Positions 11,364-21,893 of a DNA stretch of 64,000 bases are shown here, in pieces. Under the pieces are notes generated by a model. The model searched no databases and was not told the DNA's origin. It saw only the letters and a program-made list of their open reading frames with translations. Position 1 is the first letter of the stretch; each line of letters starts with the position of its first letter. This DNA is from Amorphophallus konjac (taxonomy: Eukaryota > Streptophyta > Magnoliopsida > Alismatales > Araceae). The stretch is from NCBI GenBank assembly GCA_022559845.1, contig CM040117.1:150478732-150542731 (forward strand), read 5' to 3'. The position numbers and the translations under genes are program-made.

Positions 11364-12074
11364 TCATATGCGCTGAGTGATGTGAGAGTGATGGCTAAGA
11401 CCAGCGTCTAACAAAGAGGAGATCCTACGCCACAGGGTCGTGGCCAACACGCTCTCCATGAAAAGGTGATCAAGATCTTCAGCGCAATGTACAGTGCAAC
11501 AGCTGCATCTGGAGACCATGGCAATTCCGCTGTCTGCTACTCTCGAGTCGATAGGAACAGCTCTGTGAAGGATCCTCCAGGTGAACATGGAAGCACGTCG
11601 ATGAAAAAACCGGTTCCAAAGGGACTTCAAAGCATGCCTCTGAATGCCCACAGGTCTTTGGATTTCATATGCTGACTTAACCAAGAAGGCACCAGAAGAG
11701 GTAGCAGACCAGATGCGCTTGTCTTCATATGGTGATAGATGAATACCATCCAGATTAAGATGGCCCGGAAGGAGTGGTCTGATGGGGTGCTGCGTATTGG
11801 AGAGAACCTCACTGACAGTAGCAGGAAGACCCTGATACGTTTGAAGGAGAAGATGTCGCAAGGGTATATTGCCAAACCAGACATCATCAAGGAAGTCCGT
11901 TCGGTTACCATCACCAATAATCCATCGGGAGTTTTTATTGACCACTTCAAGCGCAGCGATGAAGATTTTCTTGGGGATGCCATGGGGGGGCTGAGGAAGG
12001 CGGGAGGATCCTCCATGCGGAAGTTTAAAACGCTGGCGCGCATAAGTAGCCCAGAGGGAGAGGTCTTGTTGCAT
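11364..12074 (-). pseudogene. L1 ORF2 connection and zinc-finger (zf-RVT) domain
   Basis: A 236-codon frame following the RT. It contains NSRWIIGDGNRTDFLDDVWFG (plant L1 pattern W.IGDG..IRFW.D.W), a SAYE block and the zf-RVT part LWNRFFHRRASMFTWRIL, then a Cys/His cluster (RCSCC...CAEDLDHLF; family pattern C..C....E...H.F). In plant L1 proteins this lies between RT and RNase H. Frame breaks at both ends separate it from its neighbours. Confidence 0.8.
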
Positions 12075-12082
12075 CGACCAGA

Positions 12083-13372
12083 TTAGCTTGACTGCAAGGG
12101 ATAGCTGAAGATGCCAGAGGCTGCGGACTCCAAGACCGCCCTCAACAATCGGCCGCTGAATAGTGGACCAAGAAACCCAATGCCTGCGATGGTGCCCTTC
12201 GAATCACCCCAAAAGAAAGAAGCACAGAGACGCTCGATGTAGGTGAGCATAGATTTTGGTATAGAGGAAGCAGCCGCAAGATAAATTGGAATGGAGCTGA
12301 GCACAGAGTTGATCAAAATCACTCTGCCAGCTTGAGAGAGCATCTTGTCGTTCCAAGAACCAATCCGGCTACTGACTTTCTCAATAAGATGATTGTAATC
12401 CGAAGCCCGAGTTCTACCGTGCCGGATGGGGACACCCAGATATGTAATCGCATCATCATGTTGCCTAAAGCCTGTGATTTCAGCAATCTTAGCAGACACC
12501 CTCCTAGGAGTATTCCGTGAGATAATGAAATTGCTTTTAGCATAGCTAATACGCTGTCCAGATGATAATTCATAAGTCTTCAAAAAATTCATAAGATTTC
12601 TGACATTATTAGCATGTCCATTAAGAAACAGCAGAGTACCATCAGCGTAAAGAAGGTGGGTGATGATCGGGTAGCCTCTAGGACCCGAGAAAGGCTGAAG
12701 TTGCCTAAGACTCAACATGTTAGAGAGCCCCTTGCTTAAAACTTCCTCCATAATTATGAAGAGAGCTGGGGCCAAGGGGTCCCCTTGTCTGATGCCGCGG
12801 GATGAGTGGAAGAAACCAATAGCAACTCCATTGAAAAGGACCGAAAACCATCAATTAGAAATCATCATAGCAATGAGAGATGTGAATCTGCTGCTGAAGC
12901 CAAATTTGCGGAGGACAGCTAGTAGGAAATCCCATTCCACTCTATCATAGGCTTTCATCATATCTAACTTAAAAACAACATTATGACCTCTCACCTGCCG
13001 GCCAAGATCAGCAAACAGCTGCCTGGCCAGAGACAAGTTGTCCAGGATATATCTGCCCTTCACGAAAGCTCCCTGTTCATGGGAGATGATTTGTGGCAGT
13101 ATAGAAGTGAGTCTAGCACAAAAAATACGGGATATAATTTTATAACTGAAATTACAGAGACTAATGGGACGGAATTCTCCAAAGTTTGTTGGAAGCTTAA
13201 CTTTGGGGATAAGAGCGATAATGCTTGATGAAATGCCTTTCGGAAATGGAAAACCTTGGAAAAAGTCACACACTGCATCCTGGACGTCCTTGTTTATAAT
13301 ATCCCAGCAAGTGGTGTAGAAAAGGCCAGTGAAACCATCCGACCCGGAGCGCTGTCGCCATTCATGCTCCAT
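12083..13372 (-). pseudogene. L1 reverse transcriptase
   Basis: RT fingers and palm in two frames. 13372-12851 has DGFTGLFYTTCWDII, SSSIIALIPKV, FRPISLCNFSYKIISRI, HEQGAFVKGRYILDN and FKLDMMKAYDRVEW (catalytic Asp). 12775-12083 starts at the GDPLAP position, read here as MAPALF, and holds HLLYADGTLLFLNG, where the catalytic YADD is YADG. It continues with TYLGVPIRHGR and GRVILINSVLSSIPIYL, typical plant L1 thumb motifs. The Asp-to-Gly change at the catalytic pair plus a frame break near 12850 make the enzyme inactive. Confidence 0.9.
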
Positions 13373-14230
13373 AAAGCGTCTTTGATTTCCTGAGCAGTTG
13401 GAATGGAGGTGAGCATGAGGTTTTGCTATTCGGAGATGGGGGGGATAACATCCAACAAGGATTCATCAATGCTATGGCTCTCCGAGGAGAGGAGGTTGGA
13501 AAAGAAACGAATCGCCTCTGCCTTAAGGCCTGCTGATCCTCGCACCAAGATTCATTAATCTTCAATCTATGGATATGATTTTTCTGGCGCCTTCCTTGAA
13601 CAACAGCATGGTAAAAGGCCGTATTCTTGTCGCCATCTTCAATCCACTGGGTCCTAGCTTTTTGTGACCAAAAGATTTCCTGTCGATGTAAGATCCTTCG
13701 AAGCTCCGCATCCGCAGCATTAAGGTCGGCCCGATGACAGGCCGTGGGGTCATCATCAAATATTTGTTGCTTGAGTCGTAAAGAGGCTTCAGCAGCTTGA
13801 AGAGAGTCTTCAAGTCTACCAAAAGTGTTCCGGTTCCAGGTCTGCAGGGCCGCCATAGTTGCTTTGAGTTTCCAATGCAATCTTGTAAGAGGGTTAGGGT
13901 GCCAATGATCTGCTGTCCAGGCTTCTTTAATGCACTGAGAGAAAGTATCATGGTCCAGCCACATTTTTTGAAATATGAAACGTGCAGGATGCGGTTGAGA
14001 AACCTGATGCTGGATAAGTAGGGGAGCGTGGTCAGAGGGACCACGAGCCAGGTGCTGGACGAGCAGGCCTGGTAGAGTATCTTGGCAAGCAGTATTCAGG
14101 AGAACCCGATCTAGTCTGGCTTTAATAGCTGCACCTCCCACACGCTTATTAGTCCATGTGAAACTGGGGCCCCGGTATCCTGCATCCACCAGTCCAGCGG
14201 AAAAAATAAATGAGTTAAAGTCCAACATGG
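13373..14230 (-). pseudogene. L1 endonuclease C-terminus and RT-linker region
   Basis: The sequence opens within the apurinic endonuclease: LDFNSFIFSAGLVDAGYRGPSFTWTNKR, then RLDRVLLN and HLARGPSDHAPLLI, where SDHAPL contains the conserved catalytic Asp-His pair. It then follows the usual linker with KARTQWIEDGDKNTAFYHAVV (family pattern W...GD.NT.FFH) leading to RT. The N-terminal catalytic part of the endonuclease is absent through 5' truncation. Frameshift near 13540. Confidence 0.9.
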
Positions 14231-14237
14231 ACGAAGA

Positions 14238-14607
14238 GTTCAGAAAAATATTTCTCTCGGAAGAGTTCAAGAAACTCCTCCCAAGTGATTTGAGCATTTT
14301 GTAGATGAGCAGCAGTGGCCTTCCACCACGTGCGACCATCTTTATTTAGTTGGAAGGTAGCAAGAAGGGCATTCTCCTGGTTCGAGTATTGCATAACATG
14401 GAATATTCGGTCTATTTCGTTGATCCAATTTTTCGCTTCGTCCGGATTTGACAATCTCGAGAAGCGAGGAGGATTCATGCTTTCAAAGTTTCTATGTAGA
14501 TCTCCAGCGCCAGCCCGCGCGCTTGCCTGAGCCACTGTCTCAAGGGCCTGGGTAAGACCCGCAATAGTTTGATGCATAGCTTCCTAGTTCGCACGATTTG
14601 CGACCAT
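14238..14607 (-). pseudogene. gag N-terminal part of B
   Basis: Starts at the ATG at 14607, about 215 nt after the PBS. Contains TIAGLTQALETVAQ, a coiled-coil-like start, then MNPPRFSRLSNPDEAKNW and LNKDGRTWWKATAAHL, the retrotransposon gag domain, closely like element A at 32277-32600. Codon 8 is TAG where A has Trp. It ends at FREKYFSE, where the L1 is inserted; the frame resumes at 10361 with HVRERKA-type sequence after the duplicated target. Confidence 0.85.
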
Positions 14608-14821
14608 GGTGAAAATAGGGTTCCTGAGAAAATAAACAACTAGTTATTTTCTGGGAATGAAGGTTAACCTAAAGGTTAGTTTTCTCTAGATAACTATCTC
14701 GTCCCGGGCTCTACCCACTCTCACATGGGTTTGGAATTTCTTCCCTAGTTCATAGGTATGGGTCCTTAAACTTTGGACTTAACCTATGACATGACATTTT
14801 CCTAGGACTTACTTAAGCCTA

Positions 14822-14835
14822 GGCTCTGATATCAA
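14822..14835 (-). other. Primer-binding site of B
   Basis: Minus strand TTGATATCAGAGCC, six bases after the LTR end. One to two changes from the standard TGGTATCAGAGC initiator-tRNA-Met site. Confidence 0.6.
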
Positions 14836-15185
14836 CTTAACTGTCACGCCCCGAGATATGCAGCGAAATTAAGTCGGGAATGTAAACAGTCGACTATATG
14901 CCTCAAGCTAACACGATAATCAGAGCGCTAAACATTCACACATAAAAGATGAATGCATAAGATAATATACTCAAAAGTCTAACTTTATTGAATAATAATC
15001 AAGGTACACTTACATTTGACTTCTTTTTAACATCGGGCCTAACTAAACTCAATAAAAATTAAAAATTACATAGACACGACTCTTCATTAACAATAAAGGA
15101 CTCATGACTCTCTAAGTCTTCTCTCGATCTTCAATCACTCCCGGATCCGCCACTCGAATAGTCCGAATCCGACCCGCTAGAATTT

Positions 15186-15234
15186 TCTGAAAAAGATTGG
15201 AAAGTAGGGAATGAGCACACTCGCCCAGTAGGTA
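15186..15234 (-). promoter_or_regulatory. Conserved U5 hairpin and TTTTCAG block, B LTR
   Basis: Minus strand: CTACTGGGC, GAGTGT, GCTCA, about 20 nt, then CTTTTTCAG. It lies 344 nt from the LTR end. The bases after CAG are AA, not GT. Confidence 0.6.
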
Positions 15235-15959
15235 TCTTTGTATCAACATGAAGGTAATATTAAAGTAATTAATATTTTAGCTCTAGAGGGTAAGATAAAG
15301 AAAATATGATTAAAACAAGCGATATAAACCAAAGTAACACCAAGACATTGACTATAGAGATATGAAGGATGTGAGAATGATCAAGCAAGAGATTATAACG
15401 TGGTCTCTCAATAACGAGAATGTACTAGCATGTAACGAGAAAGTCATGTAACGAGAATGTATTTTAGCAAGCATGTAAATATCATGAGATTCCCTCGTGG
15501 ATTTCACCCATTTATAAAAAAGTACTCCCGGTGCAATGCGACGCCAGTGTTCATCATACCCTATGGTTTACAATATGTTTCCGGCCATTTGTCGAGGGGG
15601 CTAGTGTCGAGCCCTAGACACTGTCCGTGCCTGCTCTTGCATCTTCAAGTTATAAATCAAGCTACTTCCACGAGAAATAATAATGTGGGCCAATAATATC
15701 AGGTTCAAACAATAGTTTCATGATAACAAATGTAATCAAGGTAAGAATGCACCAAAACGGAATCATGAGATCAAGGATGATTTAATTGGACATTATGCTA
15801 CGGAGGAATTCTGAAAGCACAACGGTACATTTATTAATTTTCATAATTTATTAATAGCTAATTGGATAAGGTGTTAGGTTCGAGATAATCAGAAGACCAT
15901 CTAGGAACGGAGTGGAGTTAACCCTTTGGTCAAACCATGGGTTAGACAACATTTAGACA

Positions 15960-16130
15960 TAACGCGGTCATGCCAGGACCGCTATCAGGTAGTAGCAGTC
16001 ATGTGGGAACCGCTATCTGGATGAGTCGACGCAGAAGAAAGAATAGGTCGACACAATGAACAGACTGGCAGAACACGGTCGTTCCAAGACCACCTTCATG
16101 AAATAGCAGTCTCATGACGGCCGCATTCAG
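15960..16130. repeat. Inverted-repeat cluster in the B LTR
   Basis: Four imperfect units of the type GCGGTC, 6-10 nt, GACCGC, separated by 5-45 nt. Matches the cluster at 4459-4625 in the left LTR. Further clusters lie at 16672-16770 and 17691-17750. Confidence 0.65.
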
Positions 16131-17507
16131 GCCAGTTTACAGAAAATGCAAATTTCACGAAGTACTTTCTAGACCATTAGGCTTTTAGGGTACAACCAGC
16201 TCGGCGTCCTAGTAGGAATCCCAGGCTCACGGAGACTTACGGAGGCCTTGAAACATGATCACCGAGTCTGACATAAGGAATGTCTAACGGAGAGGATCTC
16301 AAGTCCAAGAGATGTGTATATCAAGTGCGTGTGTAACTAATAGCATCGTACCGGGATACGTGCTATGTACTTAAGAAAGATATGGAGATAAGAATGAAAC
16401 GTGTAAAACAGCGATTAAAACTCCAATATAGCAAGTTCTACAAATCATGGAAAAATATCTTTAATACAAGACTATATGGTTTTAGCATGAAATTAACATA
16501 AGATTAAAATAAGTTTCCAAAACATGATGTGTCATAAAACAGAACCATCATATCCATAATATAAGCAGTAACATAACTTCAAGGAGAGACAGGAGAATAT
16601 AGCATAAGGCAATAGAACTACAAACTATGGAGAGGGGTTAATCGGTTACTGTTCCTCAGAACAGCAAGTAAAACACAGTCTAGAGGTCACCGCAGTCTCT
16701 ATAAAGCGGTCTATCTGGAACCGCCTTCTAATGGGCGCGGTCTCTGGTGGACCGCCTTCTGTCTGCAACAGATAGAAGGTCTAACTGATGTGCAAGGCCT
16801 GTCTAAGGGTAATTAACACATGAAAACTTTGGAGAATAGGATGATAATGCATTATAGAACAGAAATAATGCATGGAGATACGTGAATTTGGATAAGTTTG
16901 GCCAAATTATTGTCTTTTCCATTAATTTGCAGGGACATTCATGCAGGGAGGGCCTAGATGCGCAGTCTGGAGAAAACATATAATACGACTTGTATAGAGC
17001 ATGAAATCAAGAGGAAGCATGTGGCTTTTACTCCTAACACGTTGTTAAAGTCATCATGAGATAACATACCTTTGATTTGATCCCTAGACTGAGAATTTCT
17101 CACTGGAAGTACGCTCATGTTCCTACGTGTCCTGAGTGGAACCAGTAACTTCCCGACCTTCTATCTCCCTAGCTACTTATTCTCCTAGCACGAGATTTGG
17201 AGGGAAGTTATAAGACATAAAGGAGAACAATTAACTCCAAAGGATGGATATGAAATTACCTCTGCAAAGGTCCCTAAACTTCAAATCTTTGCCAGAAGAA
17301 TACACCCGTTCCTGTCCGTTCTGTAGAGAAACAGCTACTGCCGACCCCTCTAACTCTCTGGATACTTGGTCTCCTAACATGCAATTTGGCAGATAGTTAG
17401 AAGATACTAAAGGGAATAAAAACTTCTAAAAGACTAATATGAAATAACATAGTTTTAGCATCGAACCACGTGAGCCAAAACGAGGGTTCGCGCAGGTCGA
17501 TTCTGGG

Positions 17508-17520
17508 CCCTATTTATAAG
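17508..17520 (-). promoter_or_regulatory. TATA box of the B LTR
   Basis: Minus strand CTTATAAATAGGG, about 560 nt from the LTR start. The same position is kept in the left LTR at 6008-6020 and, as CTATAAATAGG, in A. Confidence 0.65.
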
Positions 17521-18074
17521 GAATGACCTAGGGCTGTAGTTTTAGATCGAATTAGGAGTCCTATGGGACATCAATCTGATCTGCAAGAGTCCTAGATAGG
17601 TTTCACTGCTAGAGCACTTCGATCCTAGGCGATTGGGATGGCAAAAATCTAAGTTTTCCACGCCTCTCTATCACCCGTTCACGGAAGCATAACGCGGCCG
17701 TGTCTGGACCACCTCTTGAAAGACGCGGTCGCACGATACATCGCCTTCTGGGCGAAAATCTAAAAAAATCAGATTTATCCTAATTTCCTCTATTTATCCC
17801 CTATCTATCATATTTATCCATTTAAATTAGAAAATATCCTCTAATTATGTCTCTAGAAGTGGGCTTGGGAGAAAAGGTCCTAAAAATTGGTCTATGGGCC
17901 CAATTTAAGTAGGCTTACTTATTTGGTTAATAATTAGGCTTTTGGGCTAAAGGCCTTTACCATTAAATAAATTAATTAACCCATTACTCATTAAGTGGCC
18001 CATTAAGCCTATGAAATAGTTAAATATTCCTTTTTAATTATAGAAAAAACCCTAGGAATTTTTGGTGTGCTACA

Positions 18075-19650
18075 ATTTGCTTCACCGGGTGTTTGTTTCA
18101 TCTCGCATCGCCACCCCGCTCATCCCATGGGGTAGAGCCAGTGCTCCCCTACGCCCTACCCAAAAGGGAGATCCTCCGAACCGCCGGACAAGCAGATATT
18201 GGCAAAAAAGCGAGCGCCAGTGAATAGTAACTTTTAACTATTCATTTTGGGCCTATTAAGGGCTAAATTCTGTTATTTTTGCCACCATCACGATTTTAAG
18301 CCCCGAAACTAGTTCTTTTCACCGCTCAGGCGACCCTCGACCACCGGGTTTCACTCTGTGTCGTACTGTCCCAGCCGAACTCCCGGGTCAGCCCTTTTGC
18401 AGTTGTTTACCCCGATTAGGTCATTAATAAAATGAATATAAACAAGGCCTATTGCGAGCACAGTTTAGGCCTATGGGTTTGCCCCGTTATGTCCATGATC
18501 TAACCTCGCTTCGAGGCCGATAACCCTTTGAGTCGGACCTACCCCAGTTGGGTTTCGTCCCCTTTCTTAATATTAAATCACGCCAGATCATAGGCGAACA
18601 TGTGTCCCGGGGATTCCCCGTGGTGTTGTTGCATCTTCAGCAAAAATCAATCCCGGATCGATGTCTGAATAAGTTTTCTACGACGCGTTTAGTCCTAGCC
18701 TCGATGGCATGGGACTACGCTGGTTCACCTTTGAACCTGCATGCGTATACGACGGTGTCAACGGTCAGTCGAAAGATTTACGCAGACCTGATCGAAAAAC
18801 CCTCGGATGATCTGAACCTCCTAGTAGGCTAGTCCTCGGAGGTACTACATTCGATATGAGACTATGTGTTGCTATCTCATGCACAACTAGGTGATTAAGG
18901 GATCGTCTCAGACTTTTGTAGACGAGTACCCACTACATTTCCCCGACATACTCTGGGACAGGGGGAGATGTTGCCAAAATTTTGATTTTTCATCGCTCGA
19001 GTCACAAAAAATAATAATAATAAATAAATACTCATAAAAAATAAATAGAAAATAATAAGGGAATAATAAAAATATATCAAAACAAAAAAAATATGTATGA
19101 AAATCAAAACAATAAAGATAATAATAATAACATAACAAAATAAATAAATAATAATAACAAAATAACATTAAAGCAAAAAATATAAGAAAGCCAAAACAAT
19201 AAAAAGGATAACATAATAAAACCAAAGCAAATCAAAATCAAAATAAATAATGTAATAAAATCAAGACAATAAAAGATATGCATATGAATAACGCAATTAA
19301 ATCAGAATAATAAATAAATAAATAATAATAAATAAATAAACTAAAAAATAAAAAATAGTAATAAATCAAAACAATAAAAATTGATATGTTTAGATAACAA
19401 GTGCAATAAAACCATGACAACCAAGAATAAAAAGATAATAAGCAATAAAAATAAACACATGATAACAAAAGAGTAATGATTGTGATCATAATGAAATGGT
19501 CATAAGCGGCGTTGGGTTCCTACCTCTCCGAATCAATAAGGCCCCATTAGGGACATCTTTTATTTTCGTGCACACACTAACATAAATTTTTAGGCCAAAG
19601 GGCCCTTCCTCTTGGCGACTAGTCAAGGGTTTTCTCCCCTTTGGGGAGAT
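18075..19650 (+). repeat. 5' LTR of C, 3' portion (true end not determined)
   Basis: Matches the 3' LTR piecewise: 18075-18740 with 60398-61075 and 18745-19650 with 63105-64000; the gap is solo LTR F. It includes the TCACCGGGTGT start block and a long A/T-rich tract. The window ends before the 3' LTR does, so where this LTR stops cannot be found by comparison; it may extend a few hundred bases beyond 19650. The first ~3.2 kb of this LTR should lie left of element B, outside the window. Confidence 0.75.
19005..19480. repeat. A/T-rich low-complexity tract in the C LTR
   Basis: AATAA/AATAAAT-type repeats on the + strand. The counterpart in the 3' LTR is 63361-63860. Long open frames on the minus strand here are only Phe/Tyr/Ile runs and are not genes. 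Confidence 0.85.
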
Positions 19651-21239
19651 GTAATTAACGTTGTGGCTTTTATGACCCGATGAATTTTAGTCCTGACCCG
19701 ACACCCTCTATCGTCTGATCAGTCAGACGGCACACACTCTTGACTCCGGGCCGCCTCGGTCTTTGGAATCTGAATAAACTGTCACCTGGTGACTGACATG
19801 CCCACATACTAAATAAATCAAAATAAAATAAAGATAAATAAAGATAAATTAATAAAATAAAAAAATAAAAAATAATTCCCACAAGTCTAGCACGTCCGGT
19901 GGGACTTTACCTCCTTCATCTCTTTGCCAAGATTAAGGGCCATGTGGCCTTCCTATGAGACTTTAACTATCAGTTTGAATTGTAGGTCACATACCGATGA
20001 TTCCGATGGCTGCGATTACCTTCGGACCCCTCGTTGTTTGCAACCATGCCCTTTATGGCTATCTAGCCGTGCCGACCGGTTCGGCAGCTTCCCACCAGTC
20101 GTGGGCTTCCCCAACTTTCTGGGGGTGGCGTTCGTGGGGCTCCTCGACGCCAAAGAGATGAAGTCCGTGACCTCTGATGTTGTGGAGGTCACACCGAAGA
20201 AGATAGGGATGGTGGGTTGCTACGTCAACCATGTCGATGACCGCGCCTCAACCAATAGGGGGTGCACTGTTGCTGTGAGAAGAATCACCAGAAGGAACGC
20301 CGGTACTCTACAAGGTTGACTGTCTACGTACCTCAGGAAAATCTGTATTGATCGGAGGCGTCCGAGTATACCTGCATGGCCTACAGGTCGAGGTGATACC
20401 CGACAGGGTTGTGCCGACAGTGCCAATATGCAACTCCTTCCAGCTACTGGCCCAGAACAAAGGGACCTTGCTATGTCAGCTTCTAGACAAAGGGATGGGT
20501 TGGCCTCAAAACCAACCAAGTTTAAACAATCTGGGTGCCCAAGCTGACTCAAGCCCTAGCACTTACTCAACCAAGACCTGTCAAAGTTGACGGGCCTAGG
20601 AGAGATAGGTTGGAGCAAGAAAAGAAGATTAAGATGCTAGTATGGGCATCTCGCAAACCAGTTCTTCGGGCCTGCGCACGACAGGTGAATATTTGTTCGT
20701 GTAACGAGAACAATGGTAAGGTAGTCAGGCTGGGGCGGCTCACCTATGGGCCCCCAATATGTGAGAGGGTGTCGCAACCCATGTTCTCCCCTGCCAACAG
20801 ACAAGAAGACTTGACCCAGACCGTCCGGGGGTATGCCCGCAGTCTTAGGAACACTTCCTTAGGGCATCAGCGGTTGCTCAGAGCTGTGGATGCTTTGTAA
20901 GAGGGTCGGGAGTGCCAAGTCGGCCCAGATGATATAGAAGATGCAATGTCGGGCTAATATGGACCTCCCCTTTATAAAAATAACGCCAAGAGTTTCGGTG
21001 TTTGCAAGATTAACCTTCCCCAACGAGTCAGCCAGAGGAGTAAGGCAGATAAATGGTCGTTTCCAAGTTTATGCCTGTAATATAGCTGGAGTGGCCAGCC
21101 GGTATGGGGCCCTACCCACAGAGCATGAAGAAATATACAAACTTGCTGAGAGGCCAGGCCCTCTTACAAGAAGGAAGAAAGTTGTAAATGATTACATGCC
21201 CCCACGGGCGAAACAAGCACAGATGTGGTTGTGATAGCC
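19651..21239 (+). other. C leader region with unrecognised ORFs
   Basis: Between the 5' LTR and gag. Open frames occur at 19924-20319, 20535-20900 and 20941-21234 on the + strand. None matches a family I recognise. Tat/Ogre elements commonly have an extra ORF before gag, and these could be its decayed remains, but that rests on position only. The last frame ends three bases before the gag ATG. No convincing PBS was found. Confidence 0.3.
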
Positions 21240-21893
21240 ATGACGGGGAGTGTGGTCACAATTGGGGATGATAGCGGGACGCCGTCTGTGCCATCCGAAG
21301 ATACTCCAATTGAGGAGGGAGGACGAGTTCCCAACCCCTCCGTGCATGACCCTGCCCTGCTGATGCTACTACAAAAATATCAATAGGAAATTGAGATTTT
21401 GAAAAAGCAGCTGAATGAAAAGGATATCCATACTTCTGCATCCAAGTAGGCTAAGGTCCCGCCTGAGACATCACGGGGTAATGGCGATTTATTCGAAGCT
21501 TCACCGCAAGTAGTGGCCCCTCAGTCGACACCCAGCTATACCGGGGGCACTCTTCTCCAACAATCACAACATACAGCCCCGGTACAACCTTCAGCTCTTC
21601 AGTACCAATGGACTACCACCATGCCTCAGATGACAGTGCTAACGACACCACAAATGTAGCAGGCTCATTTCCATCCAAGCCAGGTAGACCCGGCCATGAT
21701 GAATAAGCTAATAGTAGAGCAGATGATCGAGACGAAGCTGGCTGAAAGAGGCTGTGATGATTACGCCTCTTTCGATGTGTACAAAGTACCATACCCAGCC
21801 CATCACGTTGCCAAAAGACTGTCACTCGGCGTCAACAAGCCACCAAAATTAGACAAGTTCAATGGGCAAGGGTCGCCAAAAGAACATAAAGCC
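21240..21893 (+). pseudogene. gag of C, N-terminal part, interrupted by element S
   Basis: From the ATG at 21240 the frame runs about 218 codons to the insertion point. It has a coiled-coil-like stretch (EIEILKKQLNEKD), a Gln/Thr/Pro-rich linker, and the start of the gag domain (KLDKFNGQGSPKEHKA; pattern KFDG.G.P..H). Three in-frame stops, all TAG, at 21384, 21447 and 21657, each look like a changed CAG. The frame continues after S at 48712 with no frame loss once the insertion and one copy of the 5-bp duplication are set aside. Function: capsid/packaging protein of the element. Confidence 0.8.
21889..21893. other. Target-site duplication of element S
   Basis: AAGCC here and TAGCC at 48707-48711, four of five matching; the size is as expected for LTR elements. 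Confidence 0.65.

Larger units (their letters stand above)
10362..14237 (-). mobile_element. L1 LINE, 5'-truncated, inserted in B gag
   Basis: Non-LTR retrotransposon in minus orientation. It ends in a poly(A) tail (T-run 10366-10375 on the + strand) and is flanked by a target duplication: GTTCAAAAAAATAT at 10348-10361 and GTTCAGAAAAATAT at 14238-14251. It encodes, in order, the C-terminal part of the endonuclease, reverse transcriptase, a zinc-finger connection domain and an RNase H, the layout of plant L1 elements. There is no ORF1 and only the end of the endonuclease, so the copy was 5'-truncated at insertion. Several frameshifts and the changed RT catalytic motif show it is dead. Confidence 0.9.
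4090..18074 (-). mobile_element. Chromovirus-like element B, gag-only derivative, with three nested insertions
   Basis: Minus-strand Ty3/gypsy element. The right (5') LTR is 14842-18074; the left (3') LTR is present from 4090, interrupted by insertion E (6313-9275) and ending about 9539. Its first ~750 bp are missing because X lies at the junction. The internal region holds only gag plus a short 3' tail: protease, reverse transcriptase, RNase H and integrase are absent, so B depended on other elements. An L1 is inserted in gag. B itself sits in the 5' LTR of element C: C sequence starts at 18075 at a point matching 60398 of the C 3' LTR, and the base pairs after B (ATTTG) are the expected site. 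Confidence 0.75.
14842..18074 (-). repeat. 5' LTR of B
   Basis: A 3.2-kb LTR, TGTCACGCCCCG... to ...GTGTGCTACA on the + strand. Minus-strand U3 starts at 18074; TATA-like box at 17508-17520; so R-U5 is about 2.65 kb long. Inverted-repeat clusters lie at 15960-16130, 16672-16770 and 17691-17750. The conserved hairpin and TTTTCAG block is at 15186-15234. Confidence 0.85.

Noticed and set aside
18895..19489. Phe/Tyr-rich minus-strand frames resembling membrane proteins
   Set aside because: They come from the A/T-rich tract of the C LTR and recur in the other LTR (63252-63515) for the same reason.
20120..20145. TGGCGTTCGTGGGG as a possible PBS of element C
   Set aside because: It only loosely resembles the TGGCGCCGTTGCCGGGG-type plant PBS, and the LTR end cannot be fixed, so it is not called.
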